A DNA stretch of 64,000 nt from Flavobacterium sp. CS20. GTDB lineage: Bacteria > Bacteroidota > Bacteroidia > Flavobacteriales > Flavobacteriaceae. Under the pieces are notes generated by a model. That model saw only the letters and a program-made list of their open reading frames with translations. It ran no database searches and was not told the DNA's origin. Position 1 is the stretch's first letter. Every line of letters begins with the position of its first letter. The position numbers were made by a program, and so were the translations under genes. Below are positions 17,201 through 26,008 of this stretch, piece after piece. The DNA is taken from contig NZ_CP073015.1 of assembly GCF_018080005.1 (NCBI RefSeq), positions 1,116,001 to 1,180,000 of the forward strand, in the 5' to 3' direction.

Positions 17201-18349
17201 ATGAAAAACCTTTATTTGCTTTTAGTTTTTTTAAGCCTGATGGGTTGTAACTCGACTAAAAAAGTTGAAAAGGCTTTATTGTCAGGTAACTATCAAACAG
17301 CTATAAATCTTGCTGTAGATCAAATTCAAAAAGGCAAAGACAACAAAAAGACAGAAGATCAAAAATTAATTTTACAACAAGCCTTTAAAAACTACCAAAA
17401 AGAAATTATTAAAAAAAATGATTTCTTAAAAAAAGACCCAACTACTAATGCCGAAAAAGAGATATATGAAAATTATTTAGAGCTTTACGAAACGCAAAAT
17501 AATATTAAACCTCTTTTACCGCTTTATCATCAAGGTAAAAAACTAAAGTTCAAGTTTGAAGATATTTCTTCTGACTTGATCATCGCTAAACAAAACTATG
17601 CAGAGTATCTTTATCAATCAGGACAATCGTTTATGGATAAAGAAAAAACGCTTTCATACAGAAATGCATATGAAATATTTGAAAAACTCGACCAATTAAT
17701 ACCTCAATATAAAAATTCAAATAATTTAGCCGAAAAAGCGAGCTATTTAGGTAAAGATTTCGTCTTTGTCAATGCCGTAAACAATACAGAAGTCAGCATC
17801 CCAAAAAAACTTGAAGCTGAAATATTAGACTTCAATACTTATGGAATAGACAATCAATGGACAGAATATCACTCCAACCAAAAAGATGGAAATCCTTACC
17901 AATTTCAAATTAATCTCATCTTTGAAAATATTACCTTTTCACCTGAACAAATTGTTGAAAAGGAAAAACACATTAACAAAACAATTGAAATATCAGAAGT
18001 TCAAACGGATAGATCTGGAAATGAAATAACCAAAAATGTTAAAGTCAATGTAAGTGGTTTGTTGAACACCATTTCTCAAAGCAAATCTGTTTCTATTATT
18101 GCACAAGTCGATTATATTAACTTAGATACGGCTCAAAAAATAGATGATTTCAAATTAGGTAGCCAATATGTTTTTGAAAATATTTATGCTACTTTTGATG
18201 GAGATGAGAGAGCTTTAGACAAAAAACAAAAATCACTTCTAAACAACAAAGCAGTACCATTTCCTAGTAATGAGCAAATGTTGTTTGATGCGACTGAGGA
18301 TGTCAAACTCAAACTCAAATCTATTTTGAAAAGACATCCCTTAAGATAA
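17201..18349 (+). CDS. Putative lipoprotein of unknown function
   Basis: The 382-residue protein begins with a lipoprotein signal (MKNLYLLLVFLSLMGC, lipidated C16). A helical, lysine-rich region (about 20-190) with tetratricopeptide-like character follows (GNYQTAINLAVDQI, SGQSFMDKEKTLSYRNAYEIFEKL). The C-terminal half (about 200-370) is beta-rich. I do not recognise a family. It lies 14 bp upstream of mltF, also a lipoprotein gene, and the two may be co-transcribed, suggesting an envelope role; this is inference. Confidence 0.7.
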   Translation: MKNLYLLLVFLSLMGCNSTKKVEKALLSGNYQTAINLAVDQIQKGKDNKKTEDQKLILQQAFKNYQKEIIKKNDFLKKDPTTNAEKEIYENYLELYETQNNIKPLLPLYHQGKKLKFKFEDISSDLIIAKQNYAEYLYQSGQSFMDKEKTLSYRNAYEIFEKLDQLIPQYKNSNNLAEKASYLGKDFVFVNAVNNTEVSIPKKLEAEILDFNTYGIDNQWTEYHSNQKDGNPYQFQINLIFENITFSPEQIVEKEKHINKTIEISEVQTDRSGNEITKNVKVNVSGLLNTISQSKSVSIIAQVDYINLDTAQKIDDFKLGSQYVFENIYATFDGDERALDKKQKSLLNNKAVPFPSNEQMLFDATEDVKLKLKSILKRHPLR

Positions 18350-18363
18350 ATTTAAATTAACTT

Positions 18364-19824
18364 ATGATACGATTGATTTTTATAAGCTTTTTAAGCCTTT
18401 TTTTGCTGTTATCCTGTAGTGATAGTAATAGCAAAGATGTTAAGGCTAAAAACACTGAACTTAATAAAAATCGAAAGTTTAAAGATATAATAGAAAGTGG
18501 CAAAATAAAAGCCATAACAACTTATAGTGGCACCACCTATTTTTTATACCGAGGACAACCCATGGGGTTTGAATACGAAATCCTTAAAAAATTTGCTGAA
18601 GATTTAAACCTTGAACTAGAAATCGTAATTGCCAAAGACGAAAATAAACTCATTGATATGCTCAAAGCCAACAAAGGCGACATAATTGCCTACGGCTATA
18701 CTATCACAGAAGAACGCAAAAAAGAAATAGATTTTAGCATTCCTTTATATTTATCACATCAAGTTTTAGTTCAGAGAAAACCAAACAACTGGCGAAAAAT
18801 GAAACTTCACAATATAAGAGAACAACTTATATCTAATCCCGTTGAATTGATAGGTGATACCGTTTCAGTTAAACGCAATTCATCCTATGCCCAAAGGATA
18901 GTGAACTTGTCAGAAGAAGTAGGCGGAAAAATTTATATCGATACCATTCCTGGTCAAATGACTACTGATGAGATTTTTAAAAATATTGCAGAAGGTAAAA
19001 TAAAATACAGTATTGTTGATCAAAATGTAGCTTCTATTTACGCATCTGACTATCCTATTCTTGATATTTCCACAAAAATGAGTTTTTCTCAACGCATTGC
19101 TTGGGGTTTGAGAAAAGACTCAAATCAACTTAAAGATACTTTAAACCAATGGCTTAAACGTGCTAAAAAAACAGTTGATTATCACGTGATTTACAATAAA
19201 TATTTCAAAAACAGAAGATCCTTTAGAAAACGTGTAAAGAGTGAGTTTTACAGCCTTAACGATCAAAAAATAAGTCCTTACGACGATTTGATAAAAAAAT
19301 ATGCAAAAAAATTGGGTTGGGATTGGCGTCTGATTGCGTCAATAGTTTATCAAGAATCGCAATTCAAACCTTCTAATGAGTCTTGGACAGGAGCCACTGG
19401 TCTTATGCAGATTATGCCAAGAACTGCTGAAGAACTAAAAATCACTAATCCAACCGATCCTGAGCAAAGTTTAAGAGGTGGCACAAAATATCTATCTCAA
19501 CTTTGGAAAGCCCACATCACTGTTCCTGATTCTATACAGCGTATAAAATTCACTTTAGCATCTTATAATGCAGGTTTGTTTCATATTAAAGACGCTCAAC
19601 GTCTTGCTTCACACCTCAAATTAGATTCACTTCAGTGGGATAAAAACGTAGAAAATGCACTTCTTAAATTGGATAAACCCGAATTTTACAACAAAGATTT
19701 TATAAAATACGGATACGTCAGAGCAAAAGAGCCATATAAATATGTCAAAGAAATTTTTGAACGTTACGAGCATTATAAAGCTTTTATTGATAGAAATCCT
19801 AATTTAAAAGAAGAAGAACTTTAG
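18364..19824 (+). CDS. mltF: Membrane-bound lytic murein transglycosylase F-like lipoprotein
   Basis: The 486-residue lipoprotein (signal ending LLLSC, C18) has the MltF layout. An N-terminal periplasmic solute-binding fold (about 38-275; GFEYEILKKFAEDLNLELEIV, GDIIAYGYTITEERKKEIDFS) is followed by a C-terminal lytic transglycosylase domain (about 305-470) with the catalytic glutamate in YQESQFKPS (E331) and GATGLMQIMPRTAEEL. It cleaves peptidoglycan glycan strands to 1,6-anhydro ends, and the binding domain regulates this. The length fits the family. Confidence 0.92.
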   Translation: MIRLIFISFLSLFLLLSCSDSNSKDVKAKNTELNKNRKFKDIIESGKIKAITTYSGTTYFLYRGQPMGFEYEILKKFAEDLNLELEIVIAKDENKLIDMLKANKGDIIAYGYTITEERKKEIDFSIPLYLSHQVLVQRKPNNWRKMKLHNIREQLISNPVELIGDTVSVKRNSSYAQRIVNLSEEVGGKIYIDTIPGQMTTDEIFKNIAEGKIKYSIVDQNVASIYASDYPILDISTKMSFSQRIAWGLRKDSNQLKDTLNQWLKRAKKTVDYHVIYNKYFKNRRSFRKRVKSEFYSLNDQKISPYDDLIKKYAKKLGWDWRLIASIVYQESQFKPSNESWTGATGLMQIMPRTAEELKITNPTDPEQSLRGGTKYLSQLWKAHITVPDSIQRIKFTLASYNAGLFHIKDAQRLASHLKLDSLQWDKNVENALLKLDKPEFYNKDFIKYGYVRAKEPYKYVKEIFERYEHYKAFIDRNPNLKEEEL

Positions 19825-19872
19825 TATTAATTTTATAACTCATAAAAGGGTTTCTATTCAGATTTTATAAAG

Positions 19873-19880
19873 TACATTTG
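19873..19880 (+). promoter_or_regulatory. -7 promoter element of typA
   Basis: TACATTTG matches TAnnTTTG and lies 21 bp before the typA start; the expected -33 position has only TTT, so the promoter is incomplete by consensus. Confidence 0.5.
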
Positions 19881-19900
19881 CAACTTTTTAAAACTGAGTT

Positions 19901-21696
19901 ATGAACCTTAGAAATATTGCCATTATTGCCCACGTTGACCACGGTAAAACCACCTTGGTTGACAAAATTATGCACCATTGCAAACTTTTTAGAGACAACC
20001 AAGATACTGGTGAACTCATCTTAGATAGCAGTGACCAAGAACGAGAACGCGGTATCACCATTGTATCCAAAAATGTTTCTGTAGTATATAAAGACACTAA
20101 AATTAATATTATTGATACTCCTGGTCACGCCGATTTTGGTGGCGAAGTTGAACGCGCACTCAATATACCGATGGCGTTTTACTTTTAGTTGATGCCTTTG
20201 AAGGTCCGATGCCACAAACCCGTTTTGTGTTGCAAAAAGCCATAGATTTGGGGTTAAAACCTTGTGTGGTTATCAATAAAGTGGACAAACCAAACTGCAC
20301 GCCAGAAGAAGTTCACGAAAAAGTTTTTGATTTGATGTTTGAACTCGGTGCTGAAGAATGGCAACTCGATTTTCCAACCGTTTACGGTTCTGCACTTAAC
20401 AACTGGATGAGCGAAGATCCTGATAATGTTACAGACAACATCGAACCATTATTAGATATGGTTGTAGAACATATTGATCCTCCTAAAGTTAAAGAAGGTA
20501 ATCTTCAAATGTTGATTACCTCTTTAGATTTCTCATCATACACAGGAAGAATTGCTATAGGAAGATTGCAACGTGGCAAGCTCAAAGCTGGAATGAATGT
20601 CGTTTTAGTGAAACGAGATGATTCTATCCAAAAAACAAAAATTAAAGAGCTATATGTATTTGAAGGCTTAGGCAAACGAAAAGTTGACGAAGTTCAAGCC
20701 GGTGATATTTGTGCTATTGTTGGTTTAGAAAATTTTGAGATAGGCGATACTATTGCCGATGTTGAAAATCCAGAAGCTCTATCTAAAATCAAAATTGATG
20801 AACCTACAATGAGTATGTTGTTTACCATCAATGATTCTCCCTTTTTTGGTAAAGATGGTAAATTTGTAACTTCAAGACACATCAAAGAACGTTTGTTAAA
20901 AGAACTTGAAAAAAACTTGGCTCTTAGAGTTGAAGAAACCAACAATGCTGATAAATTTATCGTTTATGGACGAGGTGTGATGCACTTATCGGTTTTAATA
21001 GAAACCATGCGAAGAGAAGGTTACGAACTCCAAATTGGTCAACCTCAAGTTATCATCAAAACCATAGACGGAAAAGCTTGCGAACCTATTGAAGAGTTAA
21101 CCATTGATTTGCCTGAAAATCTTTCAGGTAAAGCTGTTGAAATGGTTACTCAACGAAAAGGCGAAATGCTCAGTATGGTGACCAAAGGTGAACGAATGGT
21201 CATCGAATTTATGATTCCTTCTCGCGGTATTATTGGTCTAAGAAATCAATTGTTGACAGCCACTGCCGGTGAAGCTATTATGGCACATCGATTTAAAGAA
21301 TATCAACCCCTTAAAGGTGACATTCCTCAACGTCAAAACGGCTCTTTGATCTCTATGGAAAAAGGAAAAGCTATTCCCTACTCTATCGACAAACTGCAAG
21401 ACAGAGGTAAGTTTTTTGTCGATCCAGGCGAAGATATTTATGAAGGTCAAGTGATTGGTGAAAGTTCTAGACAAGATGATTTAACTGTCAACGTTACCAA
21501 AACCAAAAAGCTTTCTAATGTCCGTTCTTCAGGTGCAGACGATAAAGCTAAAATTGTGCTTACCAAAAAATTCTCTTTAGAAGAAGCTTTAGAATATATT
21601 CAAAAAGACGAATACGTTGAAGTGACGCCAAATTTTTTAAGACTAAGAAAAATTTATCTTAAGGAAACCGATAGAAAACGCAATAAGATTGTTTGA
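19901..21696 (+). pseudogene. typA: GTP-binding ribosome-associated protein TypA/BipA, frameshifted
   Basis: Frame 1 (19901-20188) encodes the G-domain start ([44 protein letters not shown]) and then goes out of frame at about 20168-20176. The second frame resumes at [15 protein letters not shown] and runs to 21696 with the EF-Tu-like domain, the C-terminal EF-G-like domains and the TypA C-terminus. The expected LNMVDGVLLL-like segment is spoiled by a one-base loss plus substitutions (AATATACCGATGG). The reconstructed length of about 599 residues is normal. TypA assists ribosome assembly and stress or cold growth and is dispensable in many bacteria; the lesion may be real or an assembly error. 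Confidence 0.9.
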
Positions 21697-21750
21697 CCTA
21701 TTATACCAAATTGAATGAGTAAAAAAAAGTATAACACCGACCTATATTTT

Positions 21751-21770
21751 AACGTGAGTTCGATATAAAT
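21751..21770. repeat. Copy of the dispersed repeat AACGTGAGTTCG
   Basis: AACGTGAGTTCGATATAAAT lies in the 200-bp gap between typA and the convergent hydrolase gene; it matches the copies at 16423, 16495 and 16685 (inverted). It is followed by an A-rich tract containing AAAAAGTAGAAAAA, similar to the sequence after the related copy at 49229. Confidence 0.65.
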
Positions 21771-21900
21771 ATTAGGAAAAAAAATTAAAAAAGTAGAAAA
21801 ATTAGTATATTAAAACACTGAAAAACAACAATATAAACTAATTTTCTGCTTATGATTTCAACAAATAAAATTACTGAAATTTACTATTGAATAAATCGGG

Positions 21901-22662
21901 TTATACTTCTATTTTCAAATTATCGTAAGCCAAAAAAACATTTTCTGGAAGTTTTTTTTGCACCTCTTCATGAAATCCCATTTTATGACTGATATGTGTA
22001 AAATATGCCCGTTCTGGTTTTACATGATTTACAATTTCAAGTGCTTCGCTTAAGTTGAGATGTGTATTGTGCGGTTCTTCTCTTAAAGCATTTAAAACTA
22101 AAACTTTTACGCCTTTCAATTTTTTCATAGACTCTTTTGGAATAGTTTTAGCATCAGTTACATAGGCAAAATCGTCTATTCTGAAACCGTAAACTTGGAG
22201 TTTGCCATGAAAAACATTGATAGGAATAACTTCTTTTTTCCCAATAATAAATGGATTATCATCAATGATATTGATATCTAAAGTCGGTGCACCAGGATAT
22301 TTGTTTTGTACTGTAAAAACATATTCAAATCTTTTTTTTAGTTCTTTTAAAACCCTTTGATGTGCGTAAATAGAAATATCACCTTGCCTAAAGTAAAACG
22401 GTCTGACGTCATCTAGACCGATAACATGATCATTGTGTTCGTGGGTAAACAAAATGCCGTCTAATCTATCAATAGGGTTAGCTAACATTTGTTGTCTAAA
22501 ATCAGGACCACAATCTACTACATAGGTATAAATATCCCATTGAATCAAAATAGAAACTCTAAGTCTTTTGTCTTTAGGGTCATCGCTTAAACATACAGGA
22601 TGACGGCTTCCAATTACGGGAATACCTTGTGAAGTGCCTGTACCTAAAAATGTAACTTTCAA
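21901..22662 (-). CDS. Metallo-beta-lactamase-fold hydrolase (PhnP-like)
   Basis: The protein of about 253 residues starts LKVTFLGTGTSQGIPVIG and carries the metal site THEHNDHVIGLDD (HxHxDH), with later ligands in FAYVTDAKTI and FTHISHKMG. The overall type is the PhnP / cyclic-phosphodiesterase-like branch of the metallo-beta-lactamase fold. The frame is open up to an ATG at 22713, but TACTTTTG at 22679-22686 is a -7 promoter element inside that extension, so the TTG at 22662 is the better start. It is divergent from the next gene. Substrate unknown. Confidence 0.85.
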   Translation of the reverse strand: MKVTFLGTGTSQGIPVIGSRHPVCLSDDPKDKRLRVSILIQWDIYTYVVDCGPDFRQQMLANPIDRLDGILFTHEHNDHVIGLDDVRPFYFRQGDISIYAHQRVLKELKKRFEYVFTVQNKYPGAPTLDINIIDDNPFIIGKKEVIPINVFHGKLQVYGFRIDDFAYVTDAKTIPKESMKKLKGVKVLVLNALREEPHNTHLNLSEALEIVNHVKPERAYFTHISHKMGFHEEVQKKLPENVFLAYDNLKIEV

Positions 22663-22678
22663 AACCTTTATTTTTTCA

Positions 22679-22686
22679 CAAAAGTA
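22679..22686 (-). promoter_or_regulatory. -7 promoter element of the MBL-fold hydrolase gene
   Basis: On the minus strand it reads TACTTTTG (TAnnTTTG), 17 bp before the TTG start at 22662. It lies within 50 bp of the opposing promoter for the 22762 gene, so the two divergent promoters are close neighbours. Confidence 0.55.
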
Positions 22687-22697
22687 GGGATTATTTT

Positions 22698-22726
22698 TTG
22701 TAAGCTTATGCATTTAATTATCTTTG
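22698..22726 (+). promoter_or_regulatory. Promoter of the conserved gene at 22762
   Basis: TTG (22698-22700), 18 nt, TATCTTTG (22719-22726). It supports the ATG at 22762 as the start instead of an in-frame ATG at 22708, which lies inside the promoter. Confidence 0.7.
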
Positions 22727-22761
22727 TTAGTACTAAAATTTATACACTTAAATCAACAAAA

Positions 22762-24228
22762 ATGGCAGTTTCAATCAAGGGAGACAAAGAGTTTGACGAA
22801 GTACTTTCCATCAAAAACAAAGCCTTAAGAATCAACCTTAACAAAAACATTTACGGCACATTTGCTGAAATTGGTGCTGGACAAGAAACCGTAAGGAATT
22901 TTTTTAGAGCTGGTGGTGCCAGTGGAACCATAGCTAAAACTATGAGTGCTTACGACAAAGATTTTAGCGATGCTATTTACGGAACTGAAGACGATAGACG
23001 CTACGTCACTGAAAACAAGCTAAACAAAATGCTTGATCATGAAACCAGACTTATCGAGGAACGTATCATAAGGCGTAAACATCCTGATAAATTATTTTTT
23101 ACCTTTGCTAACACCGTTACCACGATAGATTTTGCAAAAAAATACAAAGGTCATGGTTGGGTTGGTATTAAATATCAAGTCAAACCTGACGAAGCTTACA
23201 ATAAAATAGTTTTGCATCTGAGATTTAAAGAAAACAATGCTAAACATCAACAAATCACACTTGGTGTTTTAGGGGTTAATTTGATTTATGCGGCTTATTA
23301 CAATCACGATAGTGCAAGAGATATTTTAATAAACCTTTACAATCACCTTGAGAAAGACCAACTAGAAATTGACACGATAAACTTTTCTGGACCGCGTTTT
23401 AAAAAAGTAGATAACCGTTTGATGAGTTTGCAATTGGTCAAAAACGATATGACCGATGCGGTAATGTTTGCTCCAAATGGTAACAATGTTTTGCCTGCAA
23501 GTATTTTATACAGGAAAAATATTTTAGCTTTAAGAGGAAGTTTTAGACCTGTGACTAACGTCAATATGGATATTTACAGAAATTCATTAAAGCTCTTTAA
23601 AAGCGAAAGAAAGGTCAGTGAGAAGCAAACCCAAGTCATTTTTGAAATCACATTATCTAATCTAAAAGCTGAAGGCGAAATAGATGAAGCAGATTTTTTA
23701 GACCGTGCTGACTTGCTTTGTAATCTTGGTCACACAGTTATGATTTCTAACTTCCAAGAATACTATAGGCTTGTTGAATATTTTTCTAAATACACCAAAG
23801 AACGAATGGGTCTTGCTATGGGCGTTAACAATCTTATTGACGTTTTTGACGAACGCTACTACAGACATTTAAGCGGTGGTATTTTAGAAGCATTTGGTAA
23901 ACTCTTCTTTAAAGACCTTAAAGTTTATCTTTATCCATACAAAAACCCAGAAACTGGCGAAATAACCAACAGCGAAAATCTTAAAGTTCACCCGAGAATG
24001 AAAGAACTCTACAAATTCTTTAAACATAATGGTCGCGTGGTTGATATTAAAGATTACGACGAAGACAATCTAGGAATTTTCTCAAGAGAAGTACTTCAAA
24101 TGATAGCTGATGATGAAAGTGGCTGGGAAGACAAATTACCAGAACAAACTGCTGAAATGATAAAAAGTCAAAACCTGTTTAAACGCGATTATAAAAAGGC
24201 TGAGTATGTTGGATATGATATTTCGTGA
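22762..24228 (+). CDS. Conserved flavobacterial cytosolic protein of unknown function
   Basis: The 488-residue protein begins MAVSIKGDKEFDEVLSIKNK and contains GTFAEIGAGQETVRNFFRAGGASGT-type glycine-rich sequence, FANTVTTIDFAKKYKGHGWVG, and LVKNDMTDAVMFAPNGNN. It has no signal peptide, plug or barrel. From memory, close homologues are common in Bacteroidota and are often mislabelled as TonB-dependent receptor or as a nicotinate-nucleotide enzyme; the sequence supports neither. The ordered glycine-rich motifs suggest a soluble enzyme. It is transcribed from its own promoter, divergent from the MBL-fold hydrolase. Confidence 0.75.
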   Translation: MAVSIKGDKEFDEVLSIKNKALRINLNKNIYGTFAEIGAGQETVRNFFRAGGASGTIAKTMSAYDKDFSDAIYGTEDDRRYVTENKLNKMLDHETRLIEERIIRRKHPDKLFFTFANTVTTIDFAKKYKGHGWVGIKYQVKPDEAYNKIVLHLRFKENNAKHQQITLGVLGVNLIYAAYYNHDSARDILINLYNHLEKDQLEIDTINFSGPRFKKVDNRLMSLQLVKNDMTDAVMFAPNGNNVLPASILYRKNILALRGSFRPVTNVNMDIYRNSLKLFKSERKVSEKQTQVIFEITLSNLKAEGEIDEADFLDRADLLCNLGHTVMISNFQEYYRLVEYFSKYTKERMGLAMGVNNLIDVFDERYYRHLSGGILEAFGKLFFKDLKVYLYPYKNPETGEITNSENLKVHPRMKELYKFFKHNGRVVDIKDYDEDNLGIFSREVLQMIADDESGWEDKLPEQTAEMIKSQNLFKRDYKKAEYVGYDIS

Positions 24229-24255
24229 TTCTAATTTTTAGTTTTAAAGTTAAAC

Positions 24256-24600
24256 TTATTTTCTAACCAATAACTTATACAAAATAGGAATAAAGTATAA
24301 ACTGATAAAAGTACCTACAAACAAGCCACCAATAACAGTAAGAGCTAAAGGCTTTTGCAAATCTGCTCCTAAGCCTGAGATAAACAAAAATGGCATAAGA
24401 GCTAAAATAGTAGTTAAAGAAGTCATCAATATAGGCTTTAGACGCATAATACCAGCTTTTTCGATAGCTTTATCAACATCATTTAAACCAGACTTTCGCA
24501 ACGTATTGATGGTATGAACTTTTATGATACTATCATTTATGCCTATACCCGTCATATCATTTAAACTGCCTCCAAAAATCCAAACTATAAAATTGTACAT
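24256..24600 (-). pseudogene. C-terminal fragment of an RND efflux transporter (AcrB/CusA type)
   Basis: The 114-residue frame contains IGINDSIIKVHTINTLRKSG, AGIMRLKPILMTSLTTILALMP and LALTVIGGLFVGTFISLYFIPILY. These are the last membrane helices of an RND pump, which normally exceeds 1,000 residues. Everything upstream is missing: the AraC-type gene ends 22 bp before the fragment. It is therefore a truncated remnant, not a small transporter. A partner adaptor gene is not seen. Confidence 0.85.
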
Positions 24601-24621
24601 TACTCAATACATCTTCAGTTG

Positions 24622-25704
24622 TCAGCTTGCCTTATAAATAGAATCCTTAGAATTTAAGTGTTTCCTGTATTCACTGGGAGTGAAATTTGTTTCCATCTTA
24701 ATATATCTATTAAAAGAAGCCTTAGATTTAAAACCACATTGAAAAGCTATATCTAACAATTTCATTGAACCATTCTTTTTACTTTCAATAATTCGTTTTG
24801 CTTCTTCAATTCTATAATGATTAATAAATTTATAAAAATTCTTATTGAGATGTGAGTTCAACACTTGAGTTAAATAATGTTTAGGAACATCTAAATTGTC
24901 TGCCAATTTATCTAAGGTTATATTTTCATCCAAATAAATCTTACTTTCGCTCATATATTTTTCTAAATTAATTGCTATTTCTTCTATATTCACTCCCCTA
25001 ATTTCAGATTTCTCGTATTTTTTTTTCTTCTTATTAGAAGAAACCAGTTTTAAATAAAATAAGTGTTGAATCAACAAGATACAAATAATGGTCAATGTGC
25101 TATAAATAATCACCCTATTGGTGTAATCAGAGAAATAATTAGGTAAAATATAACTTAAACCCCATACGATTAAAGATGGAGTAAATAACAAATAAGAAAT
25201 TATTTTTAATCTGTTTGAATTTACGCTATCATCGCTACTTTGATGCTTTCTAATGGTAAAAACGCTAAGCAATCCGTAAACGGTTATCGATATCAAAAAA
25301 GCATAAACCATAAGTGGTTTGTAAATGCTAAGCCACTGCACATAATTATTGGAAGAGGTAAATAAATTGCCTACAATAACCACATAAAAAACTGAAGCAA
25401 CCAACAGAGGAGTAAAGTGATATTTTACTTTGGTTTTGTCATAGTCTATTTTGAAATATTTACAAATAGCAAAATATAACAATGGACCATAAGCTAAGCT
25501 CAAGCTTGTAATAAGGTTTCTAAATAGAAAATCGGTATCTGCCAATTCCAATAAAAGAAATTTTAAAGAAAAGTGAATCAATACAATAAGTATAAAATTC
25601 TTTATAAAATATTCCTTTTTAAATAGACTTTTGTTAGAACGCAATAAATATAAAGCGACAAGAACTTGACAAATTGCAACTATTAAGGTTGTTTTCATAT
25701 TCAA
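24622..25704 (-). CDS. Membrane-anchored AraC-family transcriptional regulator
   Basis: The 360-residue protein has a hydrophobic N-terminal half with about seven membrane segments (residues 1-215) and a cytoplasmic C-terminal AraC DNA-binding domain (about 262-355: ITLDKLADNLDVPKHYLTQVL, LLDIAFQCGFKSKASFNRYI). Such fusions sense a signal in the membrane and act directly on promoters. It is transcribed divergently from the TonB receptor gene, about 300 bp away, and is the obvious candidate for its regulator. Confidence 0.88.
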   Translation of the reverse strand: MNMKTTLIVAICQVLVALYLLRSNKSLFKKEYFIKNFILIVLIHFSLKFLLLELADTDFLFRNLITSLSLAYGPLLYFAICKYFKIDYDKTKVKYHFTPLLVASVFYVVIVGNLFTSSNNYVQWLSIYKPLMVYAFLISITVYGLLSVFTIRKHQSSDDSVNSNRLKIISYLLFTPSLIVWGLSYILPNYFSDYTNRVIIYSTLTIICILLIQHLFYLKLVSSNKKKKKYEKSEIRGVNIEEIAINLEKYMSESKIYLDENITLDKLADNLDVPKHYLTQVLNSHLNKNFYKFINHYRIEEAKRIIESKKNGSMKLLDIAFQCGFKSKASFNRYIKMETNFTPSEYRKHLNSKDSIYKAS

Positions 25705-26008
25705 AGATATTTATCAAATTTATATAATTTGTTAACTCATTATTAAGTAAGGGTTACGTTTACAAACTCTATAATCTGAAAAATCAAATCCATATCTCTT
25801 AAAGATTATATTACAAAAAATTAACCTAAAGGTAATACATGCTTTTTGTTTTTTATATTACTGTATATCAGATGTTTAAAGTATTATTTTTATCATTAAA
25901 AGTTTAAATTAATTGGTTGCTACCAAAAAAGGTGTCCACCAAATATCCGATACTTTTACGCGGTTACTTAATTATAGATTTGGCGAAAATTTTAAAACAT
26001 CTATTTTT
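25705..26008. other. Divergent intergenic region between AraC-type regulator and TonB receptor
   Basis: About 300 bp without a convincing gene. A frame open from 25913 continues into the receptor but encodes no signal peptide and is probably leader. The spacing and divergence suggest that the promoters of both genes and the regulator's binding site lie here; I could not identify a clear operator. Confidence 0.4.

Noticed and set aside
25913..26008. N-terminal extension of the TonB receptor
   Set aside because: The added residues precede a normal signal peptide and read like untranslated leader.
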